DNA of 64,000 nt from Nocardia arizonensis (lineage in GTDB: Bacteria; Actinomycetota; Actinomycetes; Mycobacteriales; Mycobacteriaceae). Each line of letters begins with the position of its first letter. Position 1 is the stretch's first letter. Where the stretch lies: positions 1 to 64,000 of the forward strand of contig NZ_LGYZ01000132.1 of NCBI RefSeq assembly GCF_001310275.1. Direction: 5' to 3'. The notes under the pieces were generated by a model, which was not told where the DNA came from, searched no databases, and saw only the letters and a list, made by a program, of their open reading frames with translations. Below are positions 34,803 through 41,816 of the stretch, in pieces. The translations under genes and the position numbers were made by a program.

Positions 34803-35477
34803 ATGCCCGAAACGCCTCTGGCCCGCACCACCTACGCGCGAGAGGATCTGACCATCGATCAGCAGTTGGCGCTCAAGACCGCTGCCACCCGGTTGCAGAC
34901 CGAGTTCACCGACACCTTCGGGGTGGAGACGATCGAACGGTTCTTGCATTCCTCCTACGACCAGTTCGCCGGGCGCGCGACCGTGGTCAACTACCTACCG
35001 CTGCTGGCCGAGCGCTTCGCCCGCCAACGCCTGCGCGCCCTGGCGCGGGTGGAGGGCAAGATCGTCGACAGCAAGCCCACGGTGTTGTTCGTGTGCACCC
35101 ATAACGCCGGACGCTCCCAGATGGCACTCGGGTTCTTCACCCACCTCGCCGGTGAGCAGGCGGTGGCCTGGTCAGGGGGCTCCGAGCCCGGTGACTCCAT
35201 CAACCCCGCCGCCGTCGAGGCGATGGCCGAGGCCGGTATCGACATCACCGGCGAATTCCCGAAGCCCTGGACCGAGGAGATCGTCCAGGCTGCGGATGTG
35301 ATCATCACGATGGGCTGCGGGGACGCCTGCCCGGTCTATCCGGGGCGCCGCTACGAGGAATGGGTCCTGGAAGACCCTGCGGGCCACGACGTCGAGGCGG
35401 TACGCCCCATCCGCGACGAGATCGAGGAACGAGTCCGGCGCCTGCTGGCCGAACTCGAAATCACCACGGTCGGCTGA
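34803..35477 (+). CDS. arsC: Arsenate reductase (arsenate-mycothiol transferase type) with N-terminal helical domain
   Basis: 224 residues. An N-terminal three-helix domain (about 18-85; FGVETIERFLHSSYDQFAGRATVVNYLPLLAERFARQRL) of the kind found in mycobacterial/nocardial ArsC is followed by a canonical LMW-PTP arsenate reductase domain: CTHNAGRSQMA near 98, SGGSEPGDSINPAAV near 125, and ITMGCGDACPVYPG near 170. It reduces arsenate using mycothiol/mycoredoxin or thioredoxin. Probably co-transcribed with the arsR-arsC fusion upstream and the flavoprotein downstream. Confidence 0.9.
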   Translation: MPETPLARTTYAREDLTIDQQLALKTAATRLQTEFTDTFGVETIERFLHSSYDQFAGRATVVNYLPLLAERFARQRLRALARVEGKIVDSKPTVLFVCTHNAGRSQMALGFFTHLAGEQAVAWSGGSEPGDSINPAAVEAMAEAGIDITGEFPKPWTEEIVQAADVIITMGCGDACPVYPGRRYEEWVLEDPAGHDVEAVRPIRDEIEERVRRLLAELEITTVG

Positions 35478-35522
35478 CCTTTCTCCTGTCCGCGTCTCTC
35501 ACCAGCTGAGGAGTATCCGCCC

Positions 35523-36941
35523 GTGTCCGATCGCCATGTCATCGCGATAGGTGGCAGCGATGCCGGTATCAGCGCGGCGTTGCGCGCCCGCGAACTCGAC
35601 CCCGCCACGAACGTCACGGTCGTGGTGGCCGACAACTACCCGAACTTCTCGATCTGCGGCATCCCCTACTACATCTCCGGCGAGGTCACCCACTGGCGCG
35701 ACCTCGCCCACCGCAGCGCCGCCGATCTGGCCGCCACCGGCATGACCGTGCTCACCGACACCCGCGCCACCCACATCGACCCCGCCAACCAGACACTGAC
35801 CGTCCTCGACCCGACCGGGCAGACCCGCAGCCTGGACTACGACGCGCTGATCGTCGGCACCGGCGCGGTCTCGGACCGCCCGTCCATCACCGGACTCGAT
35901 GTCCTGGGTCCCGGCGACGGGGTGCACCTGCTGCACTCGATGGGCGACACCCACGCCCTGACCGCCAGCCTCGACAACCGAGATCCGAAGCGGGCGATCA
36001 TCATCGGCGCGGGCTACATCGGCCTCGAGATGGCCGAAGGACTCACCACCTGCGGTATCGCGGTGACCCAGATCGAAGCCCTGCCCGAGGTACTGCCCAC
36101 CGTGGACCCCGAACTCGGCGCACTCGTCCGCACCGAACTCCAATCCCACGGTGTCGAGGTCATCACCGACACCACCGTCACCGCGATCGAGTCACGCAGC
36201 GATACCGGCGAACTCGTGGTCACCACCGTCCACGAGGGTGAACCCTTCACCCGCACCACCGATCTCGTGCTCGTGGTCGTCGGCGTCCGGCCGGACACCG
36301 AGCTGGCGGCCGCGGCCGGGGTCGAGCGCACCGCGCGCGGGGCGATCGTGGTGGACGAGGGGATGCGCACCAACCTCGCGGGTGTGTTCGCCGCCGGGGA
36401 CTGCGTGCTCACCCACCACCGCCTGCTCGGCCCGACCTGGCTGCCCCTGGGCACCACCGCGCACAAGCAGGGCCGCGTCGCCGGAGAGAACGCCGTCGGC
36501 GGCAACGCCCGCTTCGCCGGAAGCCTCGGCACCCAGGTGGTCAAGGTCTTCGACCTCGTCGCCGCCCGCACCGGCCTGCGCGAGCACGAAGCCCACACCG
36601 CCGACCGTGGCTGGCATCCCGCCTCCACGACCTCCACACCCGATGACCACAAGGCGTACTACCCCGGCGCCACCCCGATCACCATCCGCATCACCGGCGA
36701 CACCCGCACCGGACGACTGCTCGGCGCACAACTCGTCGGCCGCCGCGGCGCCGAGATCGCCAAACGCGTCGACACCTACGCCACCGCCCTGTTCCACGAC
36801 ATGACCGTCGAGGCCGTGAGCGAACTCGACCTGTCCTACACCCCGCCCCTGGGATCACCCTGGGACGCCACACAAATCGCTGCACAAGCCTGGGTCCGCG
36901 AACACCGGCTCACCGCCGACCGTCAGTCCCTGACCATCTGA
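35523..36941 (+). CDS. CoA-disulfide-reductase-like FAD/NAD(P)H oxidoreductase
   Basis: 472-residue flavoprotein of the single-cysteine pyridine nucleotide-disulfide reductase group. FAD-binding loop is AIGGSDAGISAA at 9-20, the redox cysteine is in SICGIPYYISG (about C44), the NAD(P) loop is IIGAGYIGLEMAE near 162, and the second FAD motif is GVFAAGDCVL near 290. A C-terminal dimerisation domain follows. The single-Cys layout fits CoA-disulfide reductase or NADH oxidase. Located in the ars locus 45 bp after arsC; a GTG start is preceded by GAGGAG. It may keep the thiol pool reduced for arsenate reduction (inferred). Confidence 0.88.
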   Translation: MSDRHVIAIGGSDAGISAALRARELDPATNVTVVVADNYPNFSICGIPYYISGEVTHWRDLAHRSAADLAATGMTVLTDTRATHIDPANQTLTVLDPTGQTRSLDYDALIVGTGAVSDRPSITGLDVLGPGDGVHLLHSMGDTHALTASLDNRDPKRAIIIGAGYIGLEMAEGLTTCGIAVTQIEALPEVLPTVDPELGALVRTELQSHGVEVITDTTVTAIESRSDTGELVVTTVHEGEPFTRTTDLVLVVVGVRPDTELAAAAGVERTARGAIVVDEGMRTNLAGVFAAGDCVLTHHRLLGPTWLPLGTTAHKQGRVAGENAVGGNARFAGSLGTQVVKVFDLVAARTGLREHEAHTADRGWHPASTTSTPDDHKAYYPGATPITIRITGDTRTGRLLGAQLVGRRGAEIAKRVDTYATALFHDMTVEAVSELDLSYTPPLGSPWDATQIAAQAWVREHRLTADRQSLTI

Positions 36942-36992
36942 CCATCCGCTCTCGGCGCGAAGATCGGCATCAGATCCGCGCCGGGGGCGGGG

Positions 36993-37325
36993 TCACCGGC
37001 GGGGTGCGTACATGATGACCGCCACCCCGGCCAGGCACAGCAGCGCGCCGGTGAGGTCGTGGCGGTCGGGCCGGAAACCGTCGAAGGCCATTCCCCACAA
37101 CAGCGATCCGGCCACGAACACCCCACCGTAGGCAGCCAGGATGCGCCCGAAATGCGCGTCCAGTTGCAGCGTGGCCACGAATCCGTAGAGCCCGAGCGCG
37201 ATCACCCCGGCCCCGATCCACGCCCAGCCGCGATGCTCGCGCACGCCTTGCCACACCAGCCACGCGCCGCCGATCTCGGCGACCGCAGCCAAGACGAACA
37301 ACAGGACAGAACGGGCAACGGTCAT
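36993..37325 (-). CDS. YnfA/UPF0060-family small membrane protein
   Basis: 110 residues with four transmembrane helices, opening MTVARSVLLFVLAAVAEIGGAWLVWQ and containing GLYGFVATLQ and GRILAAYGGVFVAGSLLWGMAFDGFRPDRHDL, which are UPF0060 (YnfA) hallmarks. These proteins belong to the small multidrug resistance superfamily. It is the last gene of a four-gene minus-strand operon with MerR, 11 bp after the MerF-like gene. A role in metal or cation export is possible but not shown. Confidence 0.9.
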   Translation of the reverse strand: MTVARSVLLFVLAAVAEIGGAWLVWQGVREHRGWAWIGAGVIALGLYGFVATLQLDAHFGRILAAYGGVFVAGSLLWGMAFDGFRPDRHDLTGALLCLAGVAVIMYAPRR

Positions 37326-37336
37326 GGTCGGGCAGC

Positions 37337-37663
37337 CTACGGTGCCGATCCCGCCGAGGTCGTCGCGGTGGCGCAGCCACATCCCGCGCTCTCGCACCCC
37401 ACCTCGGCGTCGCTGCCCGCGCCGCAGGTGTCGCCTCGGCGGCGAGTACGTGACCAGATCAGCCCGGCCACGCCGACCCCCAAGAGGATGAAGCCGAGGG
37501 GTTCCAGCCACGACAGGCCGACCAGCAGCGCTCCACCGCCGATTACCCCAGCAGCGATGAGAATCGGAGCCAGACAGCACGCCACGCACACCGCCGCGCC
37601 GAGCCCGATCGGCGCCCACCAGCGGCGGCCGGTGCCGGCGGGGTCAGCAGCGACAGCGACCAC
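37337..37663 (-). CDS. MerF/MerT-like mercuric transport membrane protein
   Basis: 108 residues with two transmembrane segments. The first carries a cysteine pair (AVCVACCLAPILIAAGVIGG), as in MerF and MerT, where the pair passes Hg(II) inward. The tail is Cys-rich (GDTCGAGSDAEVGCESAGCGCA). The GTG start at 37663 overlaps the end of the MerR gene by 20 bp; longer frames are in the MerR gene itself. No mercuric reductase (MerA) is in the window, so the metal handled is uncertain. Confidence 0.75.
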   Translation of the reverse strand: MVAVAADPAGTGRRWWAPIGLGAAVCVACCLAPILIAAGVIGGGALLVGLSWLEPLGFILLGVGVAGLIWSRTRRRGDTCGAGSDAEVGCESAGCGCATATTSAGSAP

Positions 37664-38108
37664 TCGTCTCGGTGGCGATGATCGGGAGGTCGCGACCGTC
37701 GCGGTCGAACGGGACCGGGCAGCAGGGGCTTTCGCTGCACTCGAGCAGGTCGTCACAACCGGCGGCCAACGCCGCGCGCAGGGTGTCGCGGACGGCGGTG
37801 AGCTCGGCGAGTTTGGCGTCGACCTCGGCGAGTTTGACAGCAGCGCGGGCCGCCAACCCGGCATCGGCACGGGGATGGCCGTAGCGGGTGGCCTCCAACA
37901 ACTCCGCGACCTCATCGAGGGTGAACCCGAGCCCCTGGGCGGCCTTGATCACCCGCAGCACCGTCACCGCCTGCTTCGGATAGAGCCGGTGCCCGCCCAG
38001 GGAGCGATCCGGCTCGGCCAGCAGCCCGCGCCGTTCGTAGTAGCGCAACGTCTGCGCGTTCACTCCCGCCGCTGCCGCCAATTGCCCGCTACGTAACCCG
38101 GTAGTCAT
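37644..38108 (-). CDS. merR: MerR-family metal regulator
   Basis: 154 residues. The N-terminal HTH reads LRSGQLAAAAGVNAQTLRYYERRGLLAEPDRS, then GGHRLYPKQAVTVLRVIKAAQGLGFTLDEV, a long dimerisation helix and a C-terminal cysteine-rich metal loop (GCDDLLECSESPCCP near 118-132, with further Cys at the extreme C-terminus). The cysteines suit Hg(II)-type sensors. ATG overlaps the stop of the upstream gene (ATGA). It probably activates the four-gene operon from the promoter at 38468-38499. Confidence 0.88.
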   Translation of the reverse strand: MTTGLRSGQLAAAAGVNAQTLRYYERRGLLAEPDRSLGGHRLYPKQAVTVLRVIKAAQGLGFTLDEVAELLEATRYGHPRADAGLAARAAVKLAEVDAKLAELTAVRDTLRAALAAGCDDLLECSESPCCPVPFDRDGRDLPIIATETSGRCRC

Positions 38109-38461
38109 CGACCCGCCCGCCCAACAGCGGCGTCGGCGCGCGCGGCGAGAGTATCGAGCACCTCGACATGGAGAGCGGGAACCTCGATCCGCATGAGGGT
38201 TCCCGCGGGTGCCGGGGCGAAGGTGAAGGTGAAGAACGAACAGCACGCCGACTCGCGGGCAGCCAGATCCCGTCCGACCCGCTCGGCGTCGCCCTCGCCG
38301 GTGAGGTGCAACTCGAGCCGGGTCGGGTTCGGACGGGCGGTCGCGGTCACGGCGTCGGTGAAGAACTGGTCGAACTCGGCCAGCCGGGTCGGGCGTTCGG
38401 TGGTGGGCAGGGTACACGCGGACAGGTTCATCATCTGTTCGCGCAGGTCGTCATCGGTCAT
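38105..38461 (-). CDS. Conserved small protein of the MerR operon, function unknown
   Basis: 118 residues, soluble and acidic. It starts MTDDDLREQMMNLSACTLPTTERPTRLAEFDQFF and contains an ESACCSFFTFTF segment near 75, so three cysteines may bind metal. I recognise only that proteins of this pattern accompany MerR-type regulators in actinobacteria; no function can be given. First gene of the operon; the promoter -10 lies only seven bases before its ATG, suggesting a leaderless transcript. Confidence 0.75.
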   Translation of the reverse strand: MTDDDLREQMMNLSACTLPTTERPTRLAEFDQFFTDAVTATARPNPTRLELHLTGEGDAERVGRDLAARESACCSFFTFTFAPAPAGTLMRIEVPALHVEVLDTLAARADAAVGRAGR

Positions 38462-38467
38462 GGATTC

Positions 38468-38499
38468 ACGGTAAGCCTGTACCCCGGTACCGGATGCAA
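38468..38499 (-). promoter_or_regulatory. MerR-type promoter with 20-bp spacer
   Basis: On the minus strand TTGCAT (38499-38494) and TACCGT (38473-38468) are separated by 20 bp. The spacer contains the imperfect dyad CGGTAC-CGGG-GTACAG. Overlong 19-20 bp spacers with a central dyad are the hallmark of MerR-activated promoters. The start codon is at 38461, so the message would be leaderless or nearly so. Confidence 0.6.
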
Positions 38500-38582
38500 C
38501 CCCGAATCCGCCGAACACCACAACAGATCGCACCGGTCGGACCGGTGTCCACGAACGGCCGGTACGCAGGGCGTGAGGTGCT

Positions 38583-38993
38583 TCAGGTCCGCGTGGGCAG
38601 GAGTTCGGTGATCAGCGCCTCGACCCGTGTCCGGATCTCGTCGCGGATCGGGCGCACCGCCTCCACACCTCGCCCTGCCGGGTCGTCGAGTTCCCAGTCG
38701 CGGTAGCTCACTCCCGGCAGGACCGGGCAGGTGTCACCGCAGCCCATCGTGATCACCACGTCGGAGGTCTCCACCGCGTCGTAGGTGAGGACCTTCGGGA
38801 ACTGGGCGGTGATGTCGATGCCGAGTTCGTCCATCGCCGCGACGGCGGCGGGGTTCAGGGAGTCGGCCGGGGCGCTGCCCGCCGAGCGGACCTCGATCTC
38901 GTCCCCGGCCAGGTGGGTCAGGAAACCGGCGGCCATCTGCGAACGACCGGCGTTGTGGACACAGACGAACAACACACTGGGCTTGGATGCCAT
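38583..38993 (-). CDS. arsC: Arsenate reductase ArsC (LMW-PTP type)
   Basis: 136 residues, a single canonical domain: FVCVHNAGRSQMA near 10-21, SAGSAPADSLNPAAV near 37-51, and ITMGCGDTCPVLPG near 82-95. It resembles the catalytic domain of the 34803 gene but lacks the helical extension. Third gene of the operon arsR (40126) - aqpS (39761) - arsC, with a 15-bp gap after aqpS. Makes arsenite, which the aquaglyceroporin can let out. Confidence 0.93.
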   Translation of the reverse strand: MASKPSVLFVCVHNAGRSQMAAGFLTHLAGDEIEVRSAGSAPADSLNPAAVAAMDELGIDITAQFPKVLTYDAVETSDVVITMGCGDTCPVLPGVSYRDWELDDPAGRGVEAVRPIRDEIRTRVEALITELLPTRT

Positions 38994-39008
38994 GAGACGA
39001 AAGTCCTT

Positions 39009-39761
39009 TCAACGAGCAGACAGATTGTCGGCGTCGACGGTGGGAGCCTCGTGCGGCACCACGACATTGTCCGCCGAGGCGGCGGCACTGCCGGGGTAGA
39101 GCCACACGCTCAACCCCAACCCGAGCACCGCGCCGAGCAGCTGCGCGCCGACGAACGCCGGAACCGAGCCCGGCGCGATCCCGGCGAAGGTGTCGGAGAA
39201 CATCCGCCCCACCGTCACCGCCGGATTGGCGAACGAGGTCGAGCTGGTGAACCAATACGCCGCACCGATATAGGCCCCCACCGCGGCCGCCGACATCCCC
39301 GCGCGTCCCGTCCGCGCGAGGGCGAAGATCACCGCCAGCAGACCTGCCGTCGCCACGACCTCGCCGACGATGTGGCCGTCGCTGACCCGGTCGTGGACCG
39401 AGACCTGGAACGCGCCGACCTCGAACATCACATTCGCCAGCACCGCACCCGCCGAACACCCCGCGACCTGCGCACCGATATAGGCCCCCAGCTCCATCGC
39501 GCTCAGTCCGGTCCCGCTACGCCGACCGAGCCACCAATCCGCGAGCGAGACAACTGGGTTGAAGTGCGCGCCCGACACCGGCCCGAACACCAGGATCAAC
39601 ACCGCCAGCCCGAACACCGTCGCAGTCGAGTTCTCCAGCAACTGCAACCCGATATCGCCGGGAGACAACTGCTGAGCGGCGATCCCCGAACCGACCACCA
39701 CCGCGACCAGCAACGCACTGCCCACAAACTCCGCGACCAGCCGCCGCGCCAGCGCGCTCAC
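39009..39761 (-). CDS. Aquaglyceroporin-like channel (AqpS-type, arsenite)
   Basis: 250-residue MIP-family channel with six transmembrane helices and two half-helix motifs, HFNPVV near 67 and FANPAV near 180 (both NPA/NPV boxes present). In several bacteria an aquaglyceroporin replaces the arsenite pump in arsR-aqpS-arsC operons: arsenite made by ArsC flows out down its gradient. The same order is found here. The ATG overlaps the arsR stop by 4 bp. Confidence 0.92.
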   Translation of the reverse strand: MSALARRLVAEFVGSALLVAVVVGSGIAAQQLSPGDIGLQLLENSTATVFGLAVLILVFGPVSGAHFNPVVSLADWWLGRRSGTGLSAMELGAYIGAQVAGCSAGAVLANVMFEVGAFQVSVHDRVSDGHIVGEVVATAGLLAVIFALARTGRAGMSAAAVGAYIGAAYWFTSSTSFANPAVTVGRMFSDTFAGIAPGSVPAFVGAQLLGAVLGLGLSVWLYPGSAAASADNVVVPHEAPTVDADNLSAR

Positions 39762-40126
39762 CGCGCGTCCTGCGGAGTCACCACGGTCAGGAACCCCGAC
39801 ACCTGCCGCAACACCGCAGGCTCGATGCGGTAGTAGACCCAGGACGCACGCCGCTCGCTGCTGAGCAACCCGGTCTCGCGCAACACCTTCAGGTGGTGAG
39901 AGATCGTCGGCTGGGTCACGTCGATGCCCTCCGACAGGTCACACACGCACGCCTCGTGGTTCGCCCGCGCCGCGACCGCGCTCAACACCCGCAACCGCAC
40001 CGGGTCCGACAACGCCTTGAACACCCCCGCCAACCCTGCGGCGGCCTCACCCGAGAGCGGTTCCCGCACCAGCGGGGAGGCCGCGCATTCCTGGACCGGC
40101 GCGACCGCGGACAGCGACTTAGACAT
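39758..40126 (-). CDS. arsR: ArsR arsenite-responsive repressor
   Basis: 122-residue ArsR/SmtB winged-helix protein. The As(III) site is the classical ACVCDL motif near residue 59, in the recognition helix region, followed by TQPTISHHLKVLRETGLL. ATG at 40126 is chosen because homology begins there; the frame extends 29 codons upstream. First gene of arsR-aqpS-arsC. Confidence 0.93.
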   Translation of the reverse strand: MSKSLSAVAPVQECAASPLVREPLSGEAAAGLAGVFKALSDPVRLRVLSAVAARANHEACVCDLSEGIDVTQPTISHHLKVLRETGLLSSERRASWVYYRIEPAVLRQVSGFLTVVTPQDAR

Positions 40127-40251
40127 ACGTCGATATTCACCACCATCTAACTCGACCGCAAGCAAACAACGAGTGAACACGCTCGCGGTAGACGTCGGCG
40201 CCGATTCCTGCACGGCCGCCCGCTTGACGACGACTCATATTAGTACAACCA

Positions 40252-40266
40252 TCATTGAGTCAATAA
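40252..40266. promoter_or_regulatory. Second ArsR-type site TCATTGA-G-TCAATAA
   Basis: Differs at one base from the palindrome at 34058-34072; 14 consecutive bases (40251-40264) are identical to 34057-34070. A further half-like CGCTGAGTCAAG follows at 40268. It lies in the 314-bp gap between arsR (start 40126) and the DUF3349-like gene (start 40441), so it may tie this operon to the ArsR-ArsC fusion regulator. Confidence 0.6.
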
Positions 40267-40440
40267 TCGCTGAGTCAAGGGCCGGTCGAGGAGGGTGGCG
40301 CCGAACATGTCACTACCGAAATCAGCGGGACAGACCACCCCCGCGATGTCGCGATATCCGGTCGAGGCGGCCCCGCCTCCCGCGCCCGTTGTTCGGGCGC
40401 CGTCGTGCCGGGCCCGCCGCCATCCCCGTCGGCGGGCACG

Positions 40441-40782
40441 GTGAGATCCGCCGACGCGACCGGCGGCGACCGTGTCGGCAGCACGCGGTGGCTGGAAAGC
40501 GCGGACAGGTGCGCGCGGACCCTGCTGCGCTGGCTGCGCGCGGGCTATCCCGGCGACGCGCCGCGCACCGGATATGTTCCGCTGCTCGCACTGTGTTCGC
40601 GGCCCGGCCTGTCGGCGGCCGAGATCGCCGCCGCCGTCGAGGTTCTCGCGGCCGGTCCGGCTGTGGTCACCGACTTCCAGATCCAGCGCGTCATTCTCGA
40701 ACACGCCGATTCGCTACCCGACGCGACCGACATCGACACCGTCGCCAAACTTCTCGGGGATCGCCGAAGGCATGCGCGGTGA
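40441..40782 (+). CDS. DUF3349-like protein
   Basis: 113 residues from a GTG start. The core (WLRAGYPGDAPRTGYVPLLALC near 35-56 and VTDFQIQRVILEHADSLPDATDIDTVAKLL near 75-105) matches the DUF3349 proteins common in mycobacteria and nocardiae, small helical proteins of unknown function. It sits between two arsenic-linked transcription units; any link to metal resistance is unknown. Confidence 0.8.
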   Translation: MRSADATGGDRVGSTRWLESADRCARTLLRWLRAGYPGDAPRTGYVPLLALCSRPGLSAAEIAAAVEVLAAGPAVVTDFQIQRVILEHADSLPDATDIDTVAKLLGDRRRHAR

Positions 40783-40857
40783 ATGGCGGCCGCGGGCACG
40801 ATGGCCCCCCCGGCAGAAGGTGACGTATTACCCGCGCCGACAGGCGAATCGGACGGG

Positions 40858-41715
40858 TCAGTTCACGGGGCTGCGGCGTTCGAGCAGGACGGTGTCACGC
40901 CACACGCCATGATGCTGGGCGATGCGTTCGCGCAGGCCGATGGTGCGGTATCCGGCGGAGTGGTGCAGGGCGATGCTGGCGCGGTTCTCCGGGAAGATCG
41001 AGGTCTGCAACGTCCACAGCCCGGCGTCGTCGGCGGCGATGACCTGCTTGTGCAGCAACGCCTTTCCCACACCGCGTCCGCGCATGTCCTCGGCGACATA
41101 GACCGAGTTCTCCGCCACGCCCTGGTAGCAGTCGCGCCCCGAGACCGGGCTCAGTGCGGCCCATCCGACCACGGTGCCCTCGATCTCGGCGACCCACCGG
41201 TGCTCGGGCAGCCACTGGGCCTCGAGAGCGTCGCGGTCGGGGACCTCGGTGGCGAAGGTGGCATCGCCGGTCGCGATGCCCTCTCCGTAGATCCGCAGCA
41301 CCGCCTGCCAGTCCGCATCCGTCATGGCGCGGATCGCGACGTCCTCGGGCAGGTCGCTGGGGCAGCACGGGCGTTGGGTCAGCACGCCCATGACCGCGTC
41401 GGCGGCGTGCGGCAGGCCCGTGCAGCAGGCGGGGTTGACCATGACCACGGTCGAGGTGCGGTCCTTGTGGAGGCTGACGAACCCGACATCGGCGAGTTTG
41501 CGGACGTGGTGGGAGACCGTGGGCTGGCCGATGCCGAGGGCTTCGGCGAGCTCGCCGACGGTGATCCCGGCCGGACGGGTCGCGACCTGGTGCAACAGCC
41601 GCACCCTGGTCGGATCGGCCAGGCACGCGAACCACGCCGCGTAGGTCGTCGCGTCGGCGGTCGAGAGCACATCGACGCGCTCGGTGCGCAGGACGGGCAT
41701 CTCGAGATCGGTCAT
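40858..41715 (-). CDS. ArsR repressor fused to ArsN-type N-acetyltransferase
   Basis: 285 residues. Residues about 1-110 are an ArsR winged helix (YAAWFACLADPTRVRLLHQVA, TVSHHVRKLADVGFV), with a cysteine pair after the wing (NPACCTGLPHAAD) and another CC near 118. Residues about 127-285 are a GNAT of the phosphinothricin/arsinothricin acetyltransferase type (IRAMTDADWQAVLRIYGEGIATGDATFATEVP, YVAEDMRGRGVGKALLHKQV, NRASIALHHSAGYRTIGLR). ArsN1 enzymes acetylate arsinothricin, an organoarsenical antibiotic, so this chain may both sense and detoxify. Divergent from the flavoprotein gene. Confidence 0.9.
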   Translation of the reverse strand: MTDLEMPVLRTERVDVLSTADATTYAAWFACLADPTRVRLLHQVATRPAGITVGELAEALGIGQPTVSHHVRKLADVGFVSLHKDRTSTVVMVNPACCTGLPHAADAVMGVLTQRPCCPSDLPEDVAIRAMTDADWQAVLRIYGEGIATGDATFATEVPDRDALEAQWLPEHRWVAEIEGTVVGWAALSPVSGRDCYQGVAENSVYVAEDMRGRGVGKALLHKQVIAADDAGLWTLQTSIFPENRASIALHHSAGYRTIGLRERIAQHHGVWRDTVLLERRSPVN

Positions 41716-41733
41716 CACACGATTATATCGGCG

Positions 41734-41801
41734 TTCATCGATGGTTGCATTCATCGATGAACGTCGATACAGTTCGAGTGATTGATCGATGACTGTCGAT
41801 G
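41734..41801. promoter_or_regulatory. Clustered TTCATCGATGAA-type operators
   Basis: The divergent promoter between the arsR-arsN fusion (start 41715) and the flavoprotein (start 41817) carries a perfect 12-bp palindrome TTCATCGATGAA (41750-41761), a second TTCATCGATG (41734-41743) and a GTCGATGAAA (41795-41804, just past the end). These repeated ATCGATG cores are likely sites of the ArsR fusion protein. Confidence 0.65.
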
Positions 41802-41816
41802 AAAGGAACCTGGGTT

